A stretch of 64,000 nucleotides of DNA, taken from Candidatus Latescibacterota bacterium (lineage in GTDB: Bacteria > Latescibacterota > UBA2968 > UBA8231). A program made the position numbers and the translations under genes. Shown here piece by piece: positions 55,523 through 64,000 of the stretch. Location: NCBI GenBank assembly GCA_022826515.1, contig JAJDUT010000082.1, positions 55,375 to 119,374 on the forward strand, in the 5' to 3' direction. How positions within the stretch are numbered: position 1 is the first letter of the stretch; each line of letters begins with the position of its first letter. The notes below the pieces were generated by a model. That model did not search any database, had not been told where the DNA came from, and worked only from the letters and a program-made list of their open reading frames with translations.

Positions 55523-56755
55523 CTACCGCAAATACGCCTGCTCCACCTTCGCAAACGCCTCCGCAATATCCGCCACCTCCCGCGCGGCAAAATTCTCGTG
55601 AATCGACATGATAAAGTGGCTTTCAACCGCATCGACGGCGTTGGGACAGGGAAACTCTGCATTGCGGTCTCCTCCATACGCCGGTAATCCCCACGGATAG
55701 TCGCTGCCGGGAAAGACCTGCCGCTCCTTAAACCAGATCATCTCGGAGGGGATATAGCGATACGTAGCTGTCAGCGGAATGCCCTCGGCAGCCACGGCCC
55801 GGGCAAAGCCGTCTTTATCGACCCGCAGCTTGTCAGCATCCACATGGAACCTCATAAACCAGTACACCCCCTCCGACTCGGCCACCTGCCATCCCAGCCG
55901 CACCGCCTTGCACTCGGCAATGGCCTCTTCGATTTGCGCCGCTACCCGCCGCCGCTTGGCGATCATCGCATCGAGCTTTCTCAGTTGCACCCGCCCGATG
56001 GCGGCCGACAAGTCGTTGCCGTTGAGGTTGAGTCCGGCGCGCAGGTTAGAGGTCGCCTCCGTATTAAAGGGCTTGCCCCGGTCGGCAAAGCGCTTGGCCT
56101 CCCAGCAGAGTTCTTCGTCGCGGGTAAAGACCACCCCGCCCTGCGGCCCCGTCGCGTGGTGCTTGCCGCTCATGGTCGAAAAGGCCGCCGCCGTGCCCAA
56201 CGATCCCGCTAGCTGCCCCTGGTAACGCGCCCCGTGGGCTTGGGCGCAATCCTCGATGACCGGGATGCCGCGCTCCTCGGCCAGCGCCAAAATCGGCGTC
56301 ATATCCGCTGGTTCGCCGGCAATGTGGGCCACGACAATGGCGCGGGTGTGAGGCGTCAGCACCGCCGCGATCTGCTCCGCCCCGGCATTGAACGACCCCG
56401 GCGCGGCATCGGCGATCACGGGCACTTGGCACAACAGCGCCGCGGGCATCGCGCCCCCCGGATCCGTAATCGGCGGGATCACGACCTCGCCAGCTACTTC
56501 TAGCTTGAGTGCTCCCAATGCCGCGTAGAGCGCCGAGGTCCCTGAATTGACCAAATCGGCGTAGCCACCCCCCATAAACGCGGCGAACTCCCGCTCGTAA
56601 GTCAATTCTTCTGGCCCACTGTAGCCGATTGCATTGCCGCTCTCCTGAGCTTCAGAAAACAGCCGCATCGCGACTTCGTGCTCCTCAGCCCCGAACAGAT
56701 GCCGCTTGGGAAATGGCGTCTCGCGTACCTTGGGTCCTCCGTCTATTGCCAACAT
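55523..56755 (-). CDS. DegT/DnrJ/EryC1/StrS-family aminotransferase
   Basis: These PLP enzymes aminate or dehydrate nucleotide-linked or free sugars. The 410-residue protein from ATG 56755 (AGGAAG upstream) has GPKVRETPFPKRHLFGAEE at the N-terminus, NSGTSALYAALGAL, the cofactor loop VIEDCAQAHGARY and the lysine region AFSTMSGKHHATGPQGGVVF, where the lysine of SGKHHA would bind PLP. The C-terminal WFMRFHVDADKLRVD completes the fold. It stands alone on the minus strand and diverges from the MFS gene. The sugar substrate is unknown. Confidence 0.9.
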   Translation of the reverse strand: MLAIDGGPKVRETPFPKRHLFGAEEHEVAMRLFSEAQESGNAIGYSGPEELTYEREFAAFMGGGYADLVNSGTSALYAALGALKLEVAGEVVIPPITDPGGAMPAALLCQVPVIADAAPGSFNAGAEQIAAVLTPHTRAIVVAHIAGEPADMTPILALAEERGIPVIEDCAQAHGARYQGQLAGSLGTAAAFSTMSGKHHATGPQGGVVFTRDEELCWEAKRFADRGKPFNTEATSNLRAGLNLNGNDLSAAIGRVQLRKLDAMIAKRRRVAAQIEEAIAECKAVRLGWQVAESEGVYWFMRFHVDADKLRVDKDGFARAVAAEGIPLTATYRYIPSEMIWFKERQVFPGSDYPWGLPAYGGDRNAEFPCPNAVDAVESHFIMSIHENFAAREVADIAEAFAKVEQAYLR

Positions 56756-56856
56756 TGTAAACTTCCTTTCTCGACAATGTGCCACTGGCGCTAGTCAGAA
56801 GCACACCGGTAATTTAGCAAACTCGCACTCCGCCTATAACTAACACCACTACTGAT

Positions 56857-58116
56857 TTGCACAAAAGACACGATCCCTATTCCAGTCTGCGCGTCCCGCT
56901 CTTCCGGCGCTATCTCATCGCCTCCTCACTGGTGCGGATGGGTACAGCCGCCCAAGGTTTAGCCATCGGTTGGGAGGTGTACGACCGCACCGGCCAGGCG
57001 CTCTCCCTCGGCATGGTCGGCCTCGTTCAAGCCATCCCCATGCTGCTGTTGACCCTGCCGGCCGGGTATCTAGCCGACGTCTTCGACCGCCGCAAGCTGA
57101 TGATGCTCAGCCTAGCCGGCGCAACGTTCTGCTCGCTGGCCTTGGCCGTCTTTAGCTGGTACCAGACGCCGATACTCTGGATGTACGTGCTGCTCTTTTT
57201 GGACTCGTCCTTCCTCCGCCTAGGCTGGCCTGCACAACGGGCCATCGCGCCCTTGCTGGTGCCGGATGCGCTCTTTGAAAACGCCGCCAAGTGGGCAACC
57301 AGCTTGCAGCAAATCATCGGCATCGCCGGACCGGCCATCGGCGGTTTTGTCATCGCCTTCAATCTCCAAGCCGCCTATGTCCTCAGCGCCATTTCCTCCG
57401 CGGCCTTCATCCTCTTCCTCAGCACCATGATCTTGCCGCCCGCTCCGCGCATCCAAGGGGGCAAGATGTTCGCGCAAATCGCCGTTGGGCTGCGCTTCGT
57501 CCGCGACCAGCCGCTCCTCCTCGGCGCGATCTCGCTCGATCTGTTCGCCGTCCTCTTAGGCGGCGCAGTGTACCTCCTGCCCATCTTCGCCCGCGAAATT
57601 ATCGACCTCAGCTCCGTCGGCCTCGCACCCGAAGCCGCGCTCGGCTGGCTGGTCGCAGCCCCGGCCATCGGTGCCACTATCACCGCCTTGGCCATAGCCC
57701 ATTTGCCGCCGATCCGCCGCTCTGGCAAAACCCTACTGTGGTGTGTAGCCGGCTTTGGTGCGGCGACCATTCTCTTTGGCCTCTCGCAAAACTTCTGGTT
57801 CTCACTGCTGATGCTGGCACTGACCGGCGCTTTCGACAACGTCAGCATGGTCATCCGCCGCGTCATCTCGCAGATGGGCACGCCCAACGAGATGCGGGGC
57901 CGGGTCCAAGCCGTCTCCGCCATCTTCGTCGGCGCGTCCAACGAGATCGGCGGTTTTGAGTCCGGGCTGGTAGCCCAGCTCTTCAACCCGGTCTTCTCGG
58001 TCGTCAGCGGCGGCATCGGCACGTTGCTGGTCGTCGCCGCTTGGACGGGCCTTTTTCCCTCGCTGAGGAACTTGGGCAGCCTCGCGTCCCTGACGGCCCA
58101 GCACTCGACGAAATGA
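56857..58116 (+). CDS. MFS transporter, EntS/MFS_3 type
   Basis: The 419-residue protein has about twelve transmembrane segments and the group's typical opening (DPYSSLRVPLFRRYLIASSL, then GLAIGWEVYDRTG) and the first-loop motif GYLADVFDRRKLMM. Members export enterobactin or other hydrophilic compounds. The start seems to be TTG 56857 without a clear Shine-Dalgarno; the homology-like sequence begins within a few residues, so the true start must be close to it. The TonB-dependent receptor follows 79 bases later, a combination seen in uptake/export gene pairs. Confidence 0.87.
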   Translation: MHKRHDPYSSLRVPLFRRYLIASSLVRMGTAAQGLAIGWEVYDRTGQALSLGMVGLVQAIPMLLLTLPAGYLADVFDRRKLMMLSLAGATFCSLALAVFSWYQTPILWMYVLLFLDSSFLRLGWPAQRAIAPLLVPDALFENAAKWATSLQQIIGIAGPAIGGFVIAFNLQAAYVLSAISSAAFILFLSTMILPPAPRIQGGKMFAQIAVGLRFVRDQPLLLGAISLDLFAVLLGGAVYLLPIFAREIIDLSSVGLAPEAALGWLVAAPAIGATITALAIAHLPPIRRSGKTLLWCVAGFGAATILFGLSQNFWFSLLMLALTGAFDNVSMVIRRVISQMGTPNEMRGRVQAVSAIFVGASNEIGGFESGLVAQLFNPVFSVVSGGIGTLLVVAAWTGLFPSLRNLGSLASLTAQHSTK

Positions 58117-58195
58117 GAGACCGGTGCTTTCGCTTCACGCGTCCTGCCAAATTTGTTATAGATATAGGTATTCCCACCTAATCGCAGGAGGTCCC

Positions 58196-60760
58196 ATGAA
58201 ATTCGTCCGCATCATTGCCGCCATCTTCATTGTACAACTAGCCCAAGATGCCCACGGGCAGATTGCGGTTTCAGGGACCGTGGTCTCGGATGAAACCGGC
58301 GACGCCCTACCGGGAGCAACGGTTGTCATTGAGGGCACATACATCGGGACGATGACAGACCAAGATGGGGCCTATTCGATTGACCTTCGGTCTCCTGAGG
58401 ACATGCTAATTTTTTCCTTTGTGGGATTCCAGACAAAGCGACTGACGATACGTCCGGGCGTCACCACGCTTGATGTTCGTTTGGAACCGAGCGTCGTCGG
58501 ACTTGAGGGAATCAGCGTCGTTGCCGAGCAGCCCCGGATCTTCGCCAGCAACGTCGTCGCCGAGCCGATGATCCTGCAGCAGTCGAATATCACCAGTGTG
58601 ACATCGGTGGTCGATAACCTGCCCGGGGTATCCATCCAGGAGGGCGATGCGTACGGCTTTGACGACTGGTCGAGCAACGTCGCCGTGCGCGGCTTCCAAG
58701 TGACCATCAGCGAGGCGCAGATCGGCACGACCATCGATGGGTTCCCCAACGGTACATCCGACTACTTCAGCGGTGCCAAGGCGAACCGATTCATCGACCC
58801 GATGAACCTCGGCGGCGTCGAGGTGTCCCAAGGAACGGCCGACATCGCCTCCCGCTCGGTCGAGGCGCTGGGTGGCACCTTCAACTACCTGACGGACGAT
58901 CCGGCGGCCGAGCGAACCTACACTGCGTCAACGACCATCGGCGAGAACGAAGGCCAGCGGCTCTACATGCGCCTCGACACTGGGCCGTTTTTTGGCCGCG
59001 AGACGCGCGCCTGGATCGCCGCGGTCCGCCAAGAATCGACCGATTGGATGCAGGGCTCGGCGCGCAACGAGCGGGAGCACATCGCCGCCAAGCTGGTCTC
59101 GTCGCACGGACGCCTTGACCTTACGAGCTACCTCTCGTACGACAGCATCCACGAGGACGCCTACCAGCGGCTCTACAGTGATGCCAACTTCAGGGCGAAC
59201 CCGCGCTGGGACCGCTTGGTGGGCGACTGGCCTGGCGTCCCGTACCTGAATCAGTTCTACCGGCCCGGCTGGCAGACCCGGCGGAACAACACCTTGGCCT
59301 ACCTGAAGGCGGACTGGTCGCTCGACGCCCTATCCATGAGCGGCGGACTCTATTTCCATCGCAACCGGGGGCGCGGCGATTGGCTGCCCCCCTACATCGT
59401 CGATGTCACCGACGACGACGGCCCAGAATCGGAACTGATGGGTCGGCCACCGGTGCAAGGCGGCACCCAACTCGGACTGATTCGCTTCGTGAACAGGGAC
59501 GGCGTCGCAGTCGGGCCGGTCGCCGGGTGCACGTCGTCCTACATCTTCAACTACTACGGATCGGGCGGCCCAGAGGTCGATCCTGCGTGCCACCCGGACG
59601 CTACTGCGGTGCAGTCGTACCGCCACAGCCACTATGGGAAGGACCGCGTCGGCGTGACGCTCGACGAGGAGTGGTTCACCACCATCGGCACCGCCGGCAG
59701 CACACTGCGCGCCGGCATCTGGTACGAGGATTCGCGGCGGCACCTGGGTCGGGACTGGCATCAGATGCTGGATCCGACGCTCAGCTTCGACTGGAACGAG
59801 CAGGCCTACTGGCACCAGTACGAGTGGGATTTCCCGCAACACATCTTCAAGTGGTACGCCGAGGAGACGATCTTCGCCGGCCCGTTGTCCCTGAGCGGCG
59901 GCGTCAAGCACTTTCTAGTCGGCGTGTCGCGCGAAGACCAGTTCAATATCGACCCGGACCTAGAGGTCAATTCCGATTCGGATCTGCTCTTCTCCGGCGG
60001 CATCACATACGAGACGCCGGTCGAGGGTCTCGACCTGTTCGCCGGCTATTCGGAGAACTTCAGGGCGATCAGCGCTACGCTCCTCGAGGTGCCGGGCCGG
60101 AGCCTCGATCTGCTTGAGCCCGAGACCGCCTCGAACATCGACGTCGGGCTGCAGTACGCGGGGGAACGGCTGGCGCTGAGCGCCACGTGGTACACCATCG
60201 ACTTCGAGAACCGTATCTTCTACCTCGGCCCAACGACGGCCGCCGGTCCCGACTACCTCATCCCGGGCGGCGGTGCCTATTTCAACGCCGGCGGCCTCCA
60301 AACGAAAGGCTTGGAGTTTTCGGCAACGGTGCGGATGCCGCAGCAGATTTCCTTGTACACGGCCGGCACACTCAACGACTCGGAGTATATCGGCAGCGGT
60401 GATCCCCTCGTTGACGAAAGCCAGAACATCGTTGCGGGGACCGACGTCACCGGCGTACCGGACCGGCTGTGGGTCGTCTCACTCGATCGGACCGGGCCTT
60501 TCCGCACGGGACTGACGGCCAAGTACACATCGTCGCGGCGCGTCAGCCTGACAGCCAACTGGTACACGGACGCCTATTGGCTGGCGGACACGTATGTCAG
60601 TTTCTCAGGCGCGGCGCTGGGTCCCTTGCTCCGCTCGACGGAGTTCTCGCTCGTGGCCAACAATCTGCTCGACAAGGCCTATCTGTCCGCCATCACTGAG
60701 AACGCGGCCTGGCTCGGCGCGCCGCGGACGGTTTCAATGACCGCGACTGTTTCTTTTTAA
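58196..60760 (+). CDS. TonB-dependent receptor with N-terminal carboxypeptidase-like domain
   Basis: The 854-residue outer-membrane receptor starts at ATG 58196 with GGAGG upstream and a signal peptide (FVRIIAAIFIVQLAQDAHG). Residues about 25-105 form a CarboxypepD_reg-like domain (SGTVVSDETGDALPGATVVIEG, DQDGAYSIDL). The plug domain follows (VDNLPGVSIQEGDA, VAVRGFQVTISEAQIGTTIDGFP, GVEVSQGTADIASRS), then a long barrel ending in VSMTATVSF with terminal phenylalanine. It takes up a ligand across the outer membrane using TonB-ExbBD, which are not in this window. The ligand is unknown; the domain layout is typical of Bacteroidetes-like receptors. Confidence 0.95.
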   Translation: MKFVRIIAAIFIVQLAQDAHGQIAVSGTVVSDETGDALPGATVVIEGTYIGTMTDQDGAYSIDLRSPEDMLIFSFVGFQTKRLTIRPGVTTLDVRLEPSVVGLEGISVVAEQPRIFASNVVAEPMILQQSNITSVTSVVDNLPGVSIQEGDAYGFDDWSSNVAVRGFQVTISEAQIGTTIDGFPNGTSDYFSGAKANRFIDPMNLGGVEVSQGTADIASRSVEALGGTFNYLTDDPAAERTYTASTTIGENEGQRLYMRLDTGPFFGRETRAWIAAVRQESTDWMQGSARNEREHIAAKLVSSHGRLDLTSYLSYDSIHEDAYQRLYSDANFRANPRWDRLVGDWPGVPYLNQFYRPGWQTRRNNTLAYLKADWSLDALSMSGGLYFHRNRGRGDWLPPYIVDVTDDDGPESELMGRPPVQGGTQLGLIRFVNRDGVAVGPVAGCTSSYIFNYYGSGGPEVDPACHPDATAVQSYRHSHYGKDRVGVTLDEEWFTTIGTAGSTLRAGIWYEDSRRHLGRDWHQMLDPTLSFDWNEQAYWHQYEWDFPQHIFKWYAEETIFAGPLSLSGGVKHFLVGVSREDQFNIDPDLEVNSDSDLLFSGGITYETPVEGLDLFAGYSENFRAISATLLEVPGRSLDLLEPETASNIDVGLQYAGERLALSATWYTIDFENRIFYLGPTTAAGPDYLIPGGGAYFNAGGLQTKGLEFSATVRMPQQISLYTAGTLNDSEYIGSGDPLVDESQNIVAGTDVTGVPDRLWVVSLDRTGPFRTGLTAKYTSSRRVSLTANWYTDAYWLADTYVSFSGAALGPLLRSTEFSLVANNLLDKAYLSAITENAAWLGAPRTVSMTATVSF

Positions 60761-60809
60761 GCGGAGCACAGATAGTCTCCCGCCCGTCCCGCGAAGATCC
60801 CCAAACGAC

Positions 60810-60838
60810 TTGCGCCCCGTAGCCCAAGCAAATAGTAT
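60810..60838 (+). promoter_or_regulatory. Candidate promoter for the epimerase gene
   Basis: TTGCGC at 60810-60815 is followed after 17 bases by TAGTAT at 60833-60838, about 43 bases before ATG 60881. The spacer of 120 bases after the TonB-dependent receptor contains no other feature. Confidence 0.45.
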
Positions 60839-60880
60839 AGACCGCGACTCAGCAGACGCCGCCAAACACGAGGAAGGGAC

Positions 60881-61615
60881 ATGAAGAAGAAACTTTTCAT
60901 CACCGGAGCCGCCGGCAAAGTCGGGTCCGGCCTGCGCCGTCACCTCAAAGACCGCTACGACTTCCGCCTGCTCTTCCACCGCAACATCCCCGAAGTCGAA
61001 CCAAACGACGAAATCGTGGTCTCCGACCTCGCCAACTTCGAGAACATGGTCGAGGCCTGCGAAGGCATCGACACCATCGTCCACCTCGGCATCGCCATCG
61101 TCCAGCGGGGCTATCCGCGCACGCGCTACAACCAGATGATCATGGAGACCAATATCCAGGGCACCTACAACATTTTTGAGGCCGCCCGCATCAACAAGGT
61201 CCCGGTCGTCGTCTTTGCCAGCACCAACCACGTAACAGGCTTCTACGAGAAGGAGGGCATCTACACCACCCCCGAGATGCCGATCCGCCCCGACAGCATG
61301 TACGGCGTCAGCAAGGCATTCGGCGAGGCCCTCGGCCGCTTCTACTACGACGAGTACGGCATCTCCTCGTACTGCCTCCGCATCGCCAACTACCCGGATA
61401 CCGAGGAAGTCAACAGCCCCTATCCCCCCGGCGAAAACCGCTGGCTCAGTGCCCGCGACGTCTCCGAGCTGACCGCTTGCTGCATCGAGGCTCCCCGGCC
61501 CCAATTCGGCATCTTCTACGGGGTCTCACTGGGCGCGGACAAAAAGTGGGACCTCGCCAACGCCAAAGAACTCGTCGGCTGGGAGCCCCAAGACCGCGGC
61601 GCGCCCTCGCCGTGA
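60881..61615 (+). CDS. NAD(P)-dependent epimerase/dehydratase (extended SDR)
   Basis: The 244-residue protein has the nucleotide-binding motif FITGAAGKVGSGLR near the N-terminus, the acidic strand DLANFENM, and the catalytic pair SMYGVSKAFGEALGRFYY (Tyr-x-x-x-Lys) around residue 145. Its length and motifs resemble uronate dehydrogenase and related short epimerases acting on sugars. GAGGAAGGGAC precedes ATG 60881. Its stop overlaps the GTG start of the next gene (GTGA), so both products are made together. Confidence 0.9.
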   Translation: MKKKLFITGAAGKVGSGLRRHLKDRYDFRLLFHRNIPEVEPNDEIVVSDLANFENMVEACEGIDTIVHLGIAIVQRGYPRTRYNQMIMETNIQGTYNIFEAARINKVPVVVFASTNHVTGFYEKEGIYTTPEMPIRPDSMYGVSKAFGEALGRFYYDEYGISSYCLRIANYPDTEEVNSPYPPGENRWLSARDVSELTACCIEAPRPQFGIFYGVSLGADKKWDLANAKELVGWEPQDRGAPSP

Positions 61616-62262
61616 CGGATGTGGCCCACTTGGGCGGCGGCTACGCAGCATCCGCACCCGACCCCGGCCCCACCGTAACAGCCCTTCTGCAAGCCGCCCG
61701 CCCCGGTAGTCCATCTTCTCGTCTCGTGGTCTTGGGCGGCCCGCCCGGAGTCGGCAAAACCGCCGTCGCCCGAGCACTCCTCGCGCTCTGCCCAAATACC
61801 TTTCTCCTCGACAAAGACCACACGGCCGCTGGTTTTATCCTCGAAGCGGCTACGCTGCGAGGCGACGCGCCCGCCGCGGCTTACGGCACTCCGCACTACT
61901 GGCAAAAGCTCCGTCCCCTCGAATACGCCAGCGCCCTCACCGCAGCTTGCACCAACCTCGTCGGCATCCGCCAAGTCCTCCTCGTCGGCGGCTTTGGCCC
62001 TGAACTGGGTGTGGACAACCTCTGGGAAGGGCTAGTAACAAACATCGCCCCAGCCACCCTCTGCGTCCTCCACCTCAATCCGCCACCCCTGGACATTTGG
62101 CGCGCCCGCATGGCCAGCCGCGGCTCTCGCGCCGACGCTTCGTACTTTGCCCATCTCGCGCAGGCTCTAGGCAACCTTCCCGTCTGGGCTGGGGCCGTCC
62201 GCATCCCGACCGACGGCCCCCTGCACTCGGTCGTCCAACGCGCCCTCAACGCCCTCGCTTGA
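61612..62262 (+). CDS. P-loop ATPase/kinase-like protein
   Basis: The 216-residue protein starts at GTG 61612 within a GTGA overlap with the epimerase. It has Walker A GGPPGVGKTAVARALL at about 40-55, then LLDKDHTAAGF and the regions VLLVGGFGPELG and RIPTDGPLHSVVQRALN. The short length and pattern recall small kinases of the AAA_33 or zeta-like group, which phosphorylate sugars or other small molecules. The tight coupling to a sugar epimerase fits a sugar kinase role, but the substrate is inferred only from context. Confidence 0.75.
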   Translation: MTDVAHLGGGYAASAPDPGPTVTALLQAARPGSPSSRLVVLGGPPGVGKTAVARALLALCPNTFLLDKDHTAAGFILEAATLRGDAPAAAYGTPHYWQKLRPLEYASALTAACTNLVGIRQVLLVGGFGPELGVDNLWEGLVTNIAPATLCVLHLNPPPLDIWRARMASRGSRADASYFAHLAQALGNLPVWAGAVRIPTDGPLHSVVQRALNALA

Positions 62263-62316
62263 AGGCGCGCGGGCGGTTGACTTTTTCCGGTTTTACCCTT
62301 TATTTCTTAAGATGTT

Positions 62317-63573
62317 ATGTTAATCGTCCACAGTGCCTTAGGTTACTTTGTTCTCCTCGCCATAGCCTATCTCAGCGGCCACCGCACTCGCTCCATTCCC
62401 TGGAAAACCATTGGCGTAGCCACGGTGCTCCAACTCCTGCTGGCCGCCGTCCTGCTGCAACCAGCTATTCGCTCGTTGGTCTTTGGCCTCGCCAGCGGCT
62501 TGACGACCCTGCTCAAAAACACCGCGCTTACCGCCAATGAGTCGCTGCTGTTTAGCGGTCTGAGCGCGGAATCGTTCGTCCGCGAACACGGACCAGTGGT
62601 CGCCCTCGAAATCGCGGCGATCCTCATCTTTGTCGCCTCGCTTTCGCGCGTGCTCTACCACTACCGGCTTCTGCCTTGGGTCATCGCCCGGCTCAGCCGG
62701 TTCATGCAGAAGTCCATGGGCATTAGCTCGGCCGAGAGCGTCGGCATGAGCGCCAACATCTTTCTCGGCATGACCGAAGCCCCACTCCTGATCCGCCCCT
62801 ACGTGTCGCGCCTCACCGAAAGCGAACTGCTGTGCCTGATGATCGGCGGCATGGCCACCATCGCCGGCACCGTGATGACCATCTACGCGACCATGCTCGG
62901 AGCGATCCACCCGGATATTGCCGGGCACATCTTCGTGGCTTCGCTGATTAGCGCACCGGCCGCCATCGCCGTATCCAAGCTCATGATCCCGGAAACGGAA
63001 CGGGCGGAAACAGCCCAAGAGAAGGTAGAGCTGCCGCCGAGGGACACCATCAACGGCCTCGACGCAGCCGCCCGTGGCGCGACCGAGGGCATGCACTTGG
63101 TAATCAATGTCCTCGCCATGCTCATCGCCTTTCTCGGCCTAGTCGCCTTGGTCAACTATGGCCTGAGCTACCTCGACGCCCTGATCAACGGCACGCCGAG
63201 CGGCTGGAGCCTGCAAACCATAGCGGGCGTCCTCTTCCACCCCCTGACGTGGTTGATGGGCATCCCTTGGGCAGAAGCGCGGCTCGTCGGCGAGCTCATG
63301 GGCCTGAAGACCATTCTCAACGAATTTGTCGCCTACCTAGCGCTCGCTCAGCAGATGGAAGGCGACACCGCCTTGAGCACGCGCTCGTTCATCATCGCCA
63401 CGTACGCCCTCTGCGGCTTTGCCAACTTCGGCTCGGTGGCCATTATGATCGGCGGCATCGGCGGCATCGCACCCGAGCGGCGCGGCGACTTGGCGCGCTT
63501 GGGACTGCGCTCGCTGGTCGGCGGTACGCTCGCGACCATGGCGACTGGCTGCGTGATTGGGCTATACCTGTGA
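62317..63573 (+). CDS. Concentrative nucleoside transporter (CNT family)
   Basis: The 418-residue membrane protein imports nucleosides with sodium or protons. Recognisable CNT blocks are SANIFLGMTEAPLLIRPYVS, LCLMIGGMATIAGTVM, LVNYGLSYLDALI and KTILNEFVAYLAL (the conserved NEF), ending GFANFGSVAIMIGGIGGIAP. About ten hydrophobic segments are visible. It begins at ATG 62317 after a 54-base gap from the P-loop gene. It is intact and full length; specificity between purine and pyrimidine nucleosides cannot be told. Confidence 0.93.
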   Translation: MLIVHSALGYFVLLAIAYLSGHRTRSIPWKTIGVATVLQLLLAAVLLQPAIRSLVFGLASGLTTLLKNTALTANESLLFSGLSAESFVREHGPVVALEIAAILIFVASLSRVLYHYRLLPWVIARLSRFMQKSMGISSAESVGMSANIFLGMTEAPLLIRPYVSRLTESELLCLMIGGMATIAGTVMTIYATMLGAIHPDIAGHIFVASLISAPAAIAVSKLMIPETERAETAQEKVELPPRDTINGLDAAARGATEGMHLVINVLAMLIAFLGLVALVNYGLSYLDALINGTPSGWSLQTIAGVLFHPLTWLMGIPWAEARLVGELMGLKTILNEFVAYLALAQQMEGDTALSTRSFIIATYALCGFANFGSVAIMIGGIGGIAPERRGDLARLGLRSLVGGTLATMATGCVIGLYL

Positions 63574-63856
63574 AACTCAACGGCACTTCGGGCGTTATAT
63601 CCTGTCTAGACCAAAATTCCCGAACAAAACCTTCTGCAGCAGTTCCAACAGATGGCATGGCGAGCGTAGCCGAAAACAGCACAGGCGTGATAGACTCAAA
63701 ATATACCTTTGAGCTGGCGTCCATCTCTACACCCAACCAACGTACCTTGCGGACTCCCAAGTCCTGTCGGAAGTAAGAGCTTGCCTGTTGGTCCGTACAA
63801 GACTACTTGTAACAAAACGGTGCGCCGACAGATGGCCTAACCCAAGGAGGTACATG

Positions 63857-64000
63857 ATGCAGATGAGAAATTATCTTGCTGTTTTAGCGTTGCTTGTTGC
63901 GCTGGGGTCTGGTGTTTGGTCCACAGGCATTGACGTATGGGGCGAAGTCACCCAACCGGATGGGACGACCTTTGTGTACCATGCTTGGGGGGACGAATTT
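63857..64000 (+). CDS. Secreted protein, probably M6-like metalloprotease, 3' truncated by window edge
   Basis: Only the first 48 codons are in the window. ATG 63857 has an AAGGAGG six bases upstream; ATG 63854 is adjacent. The N-terminus is a signal peptide (NYLAVLALLVALGSGVW). The mature start WGEVTQPDGTTFVYHAWGDEF matches the QPDGT and GDE pattern that opens many M6-family (immune inhibitor A-like) proteases. No catalytic motif is visible because the gene runs off the edge, so the family call is provisional. Confidence 0.6.
   Translation, partial: MQMRNYLAVLALLVALGSGVWSTGIDVWGEVTQPDGTTFVYHAWGDEF

Noticed and set aside
56780..56857. ATG start for the MFS transporter upstream of 56857
   Set aside because: No in-frame ATG exists there before a stop; the transporter-like sequence begins right after TTG 56857.
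63443..63760. Minus-strand frame overlapping the 3' end of the nucleoside transporter
   Set aside because: Its first half in the spacer looks faintly protein-like, but it runs antisense through a conserved gene, lacks a Shine-Dalgarno, and shows no recognisable domain. The spacer 63574-63853 otherwise holds nothing I can support except the Shine-Dalgarno of the last gene.

Overview
The window reads as a gene-dense bacterial chromosome of moderately high GC from a Gram-negative, outer-membrane-bearing lineage. Evidence for the envelope is several predicted outer-membrane beta-barrels, a TonB-dependent receptor, lipoprotein signals and a double-parvulin periplasmic chaperone. The mix of phytanoyl-CoA-dioxygenase-like enzymes, FG-GAP/ASPIC (CRTAC1-like) secreted proteins, FlgD-like C-terminal tails, a DUF6785-type membrane protein and RNase Y resembles uncultured FCB-group heterotrophs such as Latescibacterota. 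That placement is inferred from gene content and not proven. I saw no rRNA, tRNA, CRISPR array, insertion sequence or integrase.

Region 1 (1-15.9 kb) is mostly core housekeeping: a truncated TPR protein, accD, a POTRA-less Omp85-like barrel coupled to surE, a small unknown protein, rpmI-rplT behind a clear sigma-70 promoter, pheS-pheT after an intrinsic terminator, a zapB-like/zapA pair, rny, a ymdB-like phosphodiesterase, xseA-xseB, recN and a CDP-alcohol phosphatidyltransferase. Spacings are very short, with GTGA and ATGA couplings, so much of it is probably cotranscribed.

Region 2 (15.8-24.9 kb) carries a 1162-residue surface protein that joins a gluzincin-type protease site, a PD40 propeller and a beta-barrel, with a coupled 49-codon ORF after it. 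It is followed by a peripheral-metabolism set: a CBM9-like protein, a 606-residue alpha/alpha-barrel-like protein, a PhyH-type oxygenase, an amidohydrolase and a Gfo/Idh/MocA oxidoreductase.

Region 3 (24.9-49.6 kb) is the most unusual. It encodes two FG-GAP/ASPIC proteins flanking a TPR protein, a secreted CBM9-like protein ending at a strong terminator, and then a tight operon of three tandem paralogous secreted proteins (each ending in a TPNGDxxND plus FlgD-like tail), a 902-residue barrel-like protein and a lipoprotein with two parvulin domains. A third FG-GAP/ASPIC protein, a SUMF1-fold protein without catalytic cysteines, a DUF6785 membrane protein and a membrane-fused spermidine-synthase-like protein follow. 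The operon at 31.8-42.6 kb is my best candidate for an undescribed surface-assembly or secretion system.

Region 4 (49.7-64 kb) holds a minus-strand catabolic operon (HpaI-type aldolase, a degenerate M19 dipeptidase, a PhyH-type protein with HxG in place of HxD, and an unknown protein), an AT-richer folE2 next to a toxin-antitoxin pair, a DegT aminotransferase, an EntS-like MFS exporter, a TonB-dependent receptor, an SDR epimerase coupled to a P-loop protein, a CNT nucleoside transporter, and the 5' end of a secreted, probably M6-like protease.
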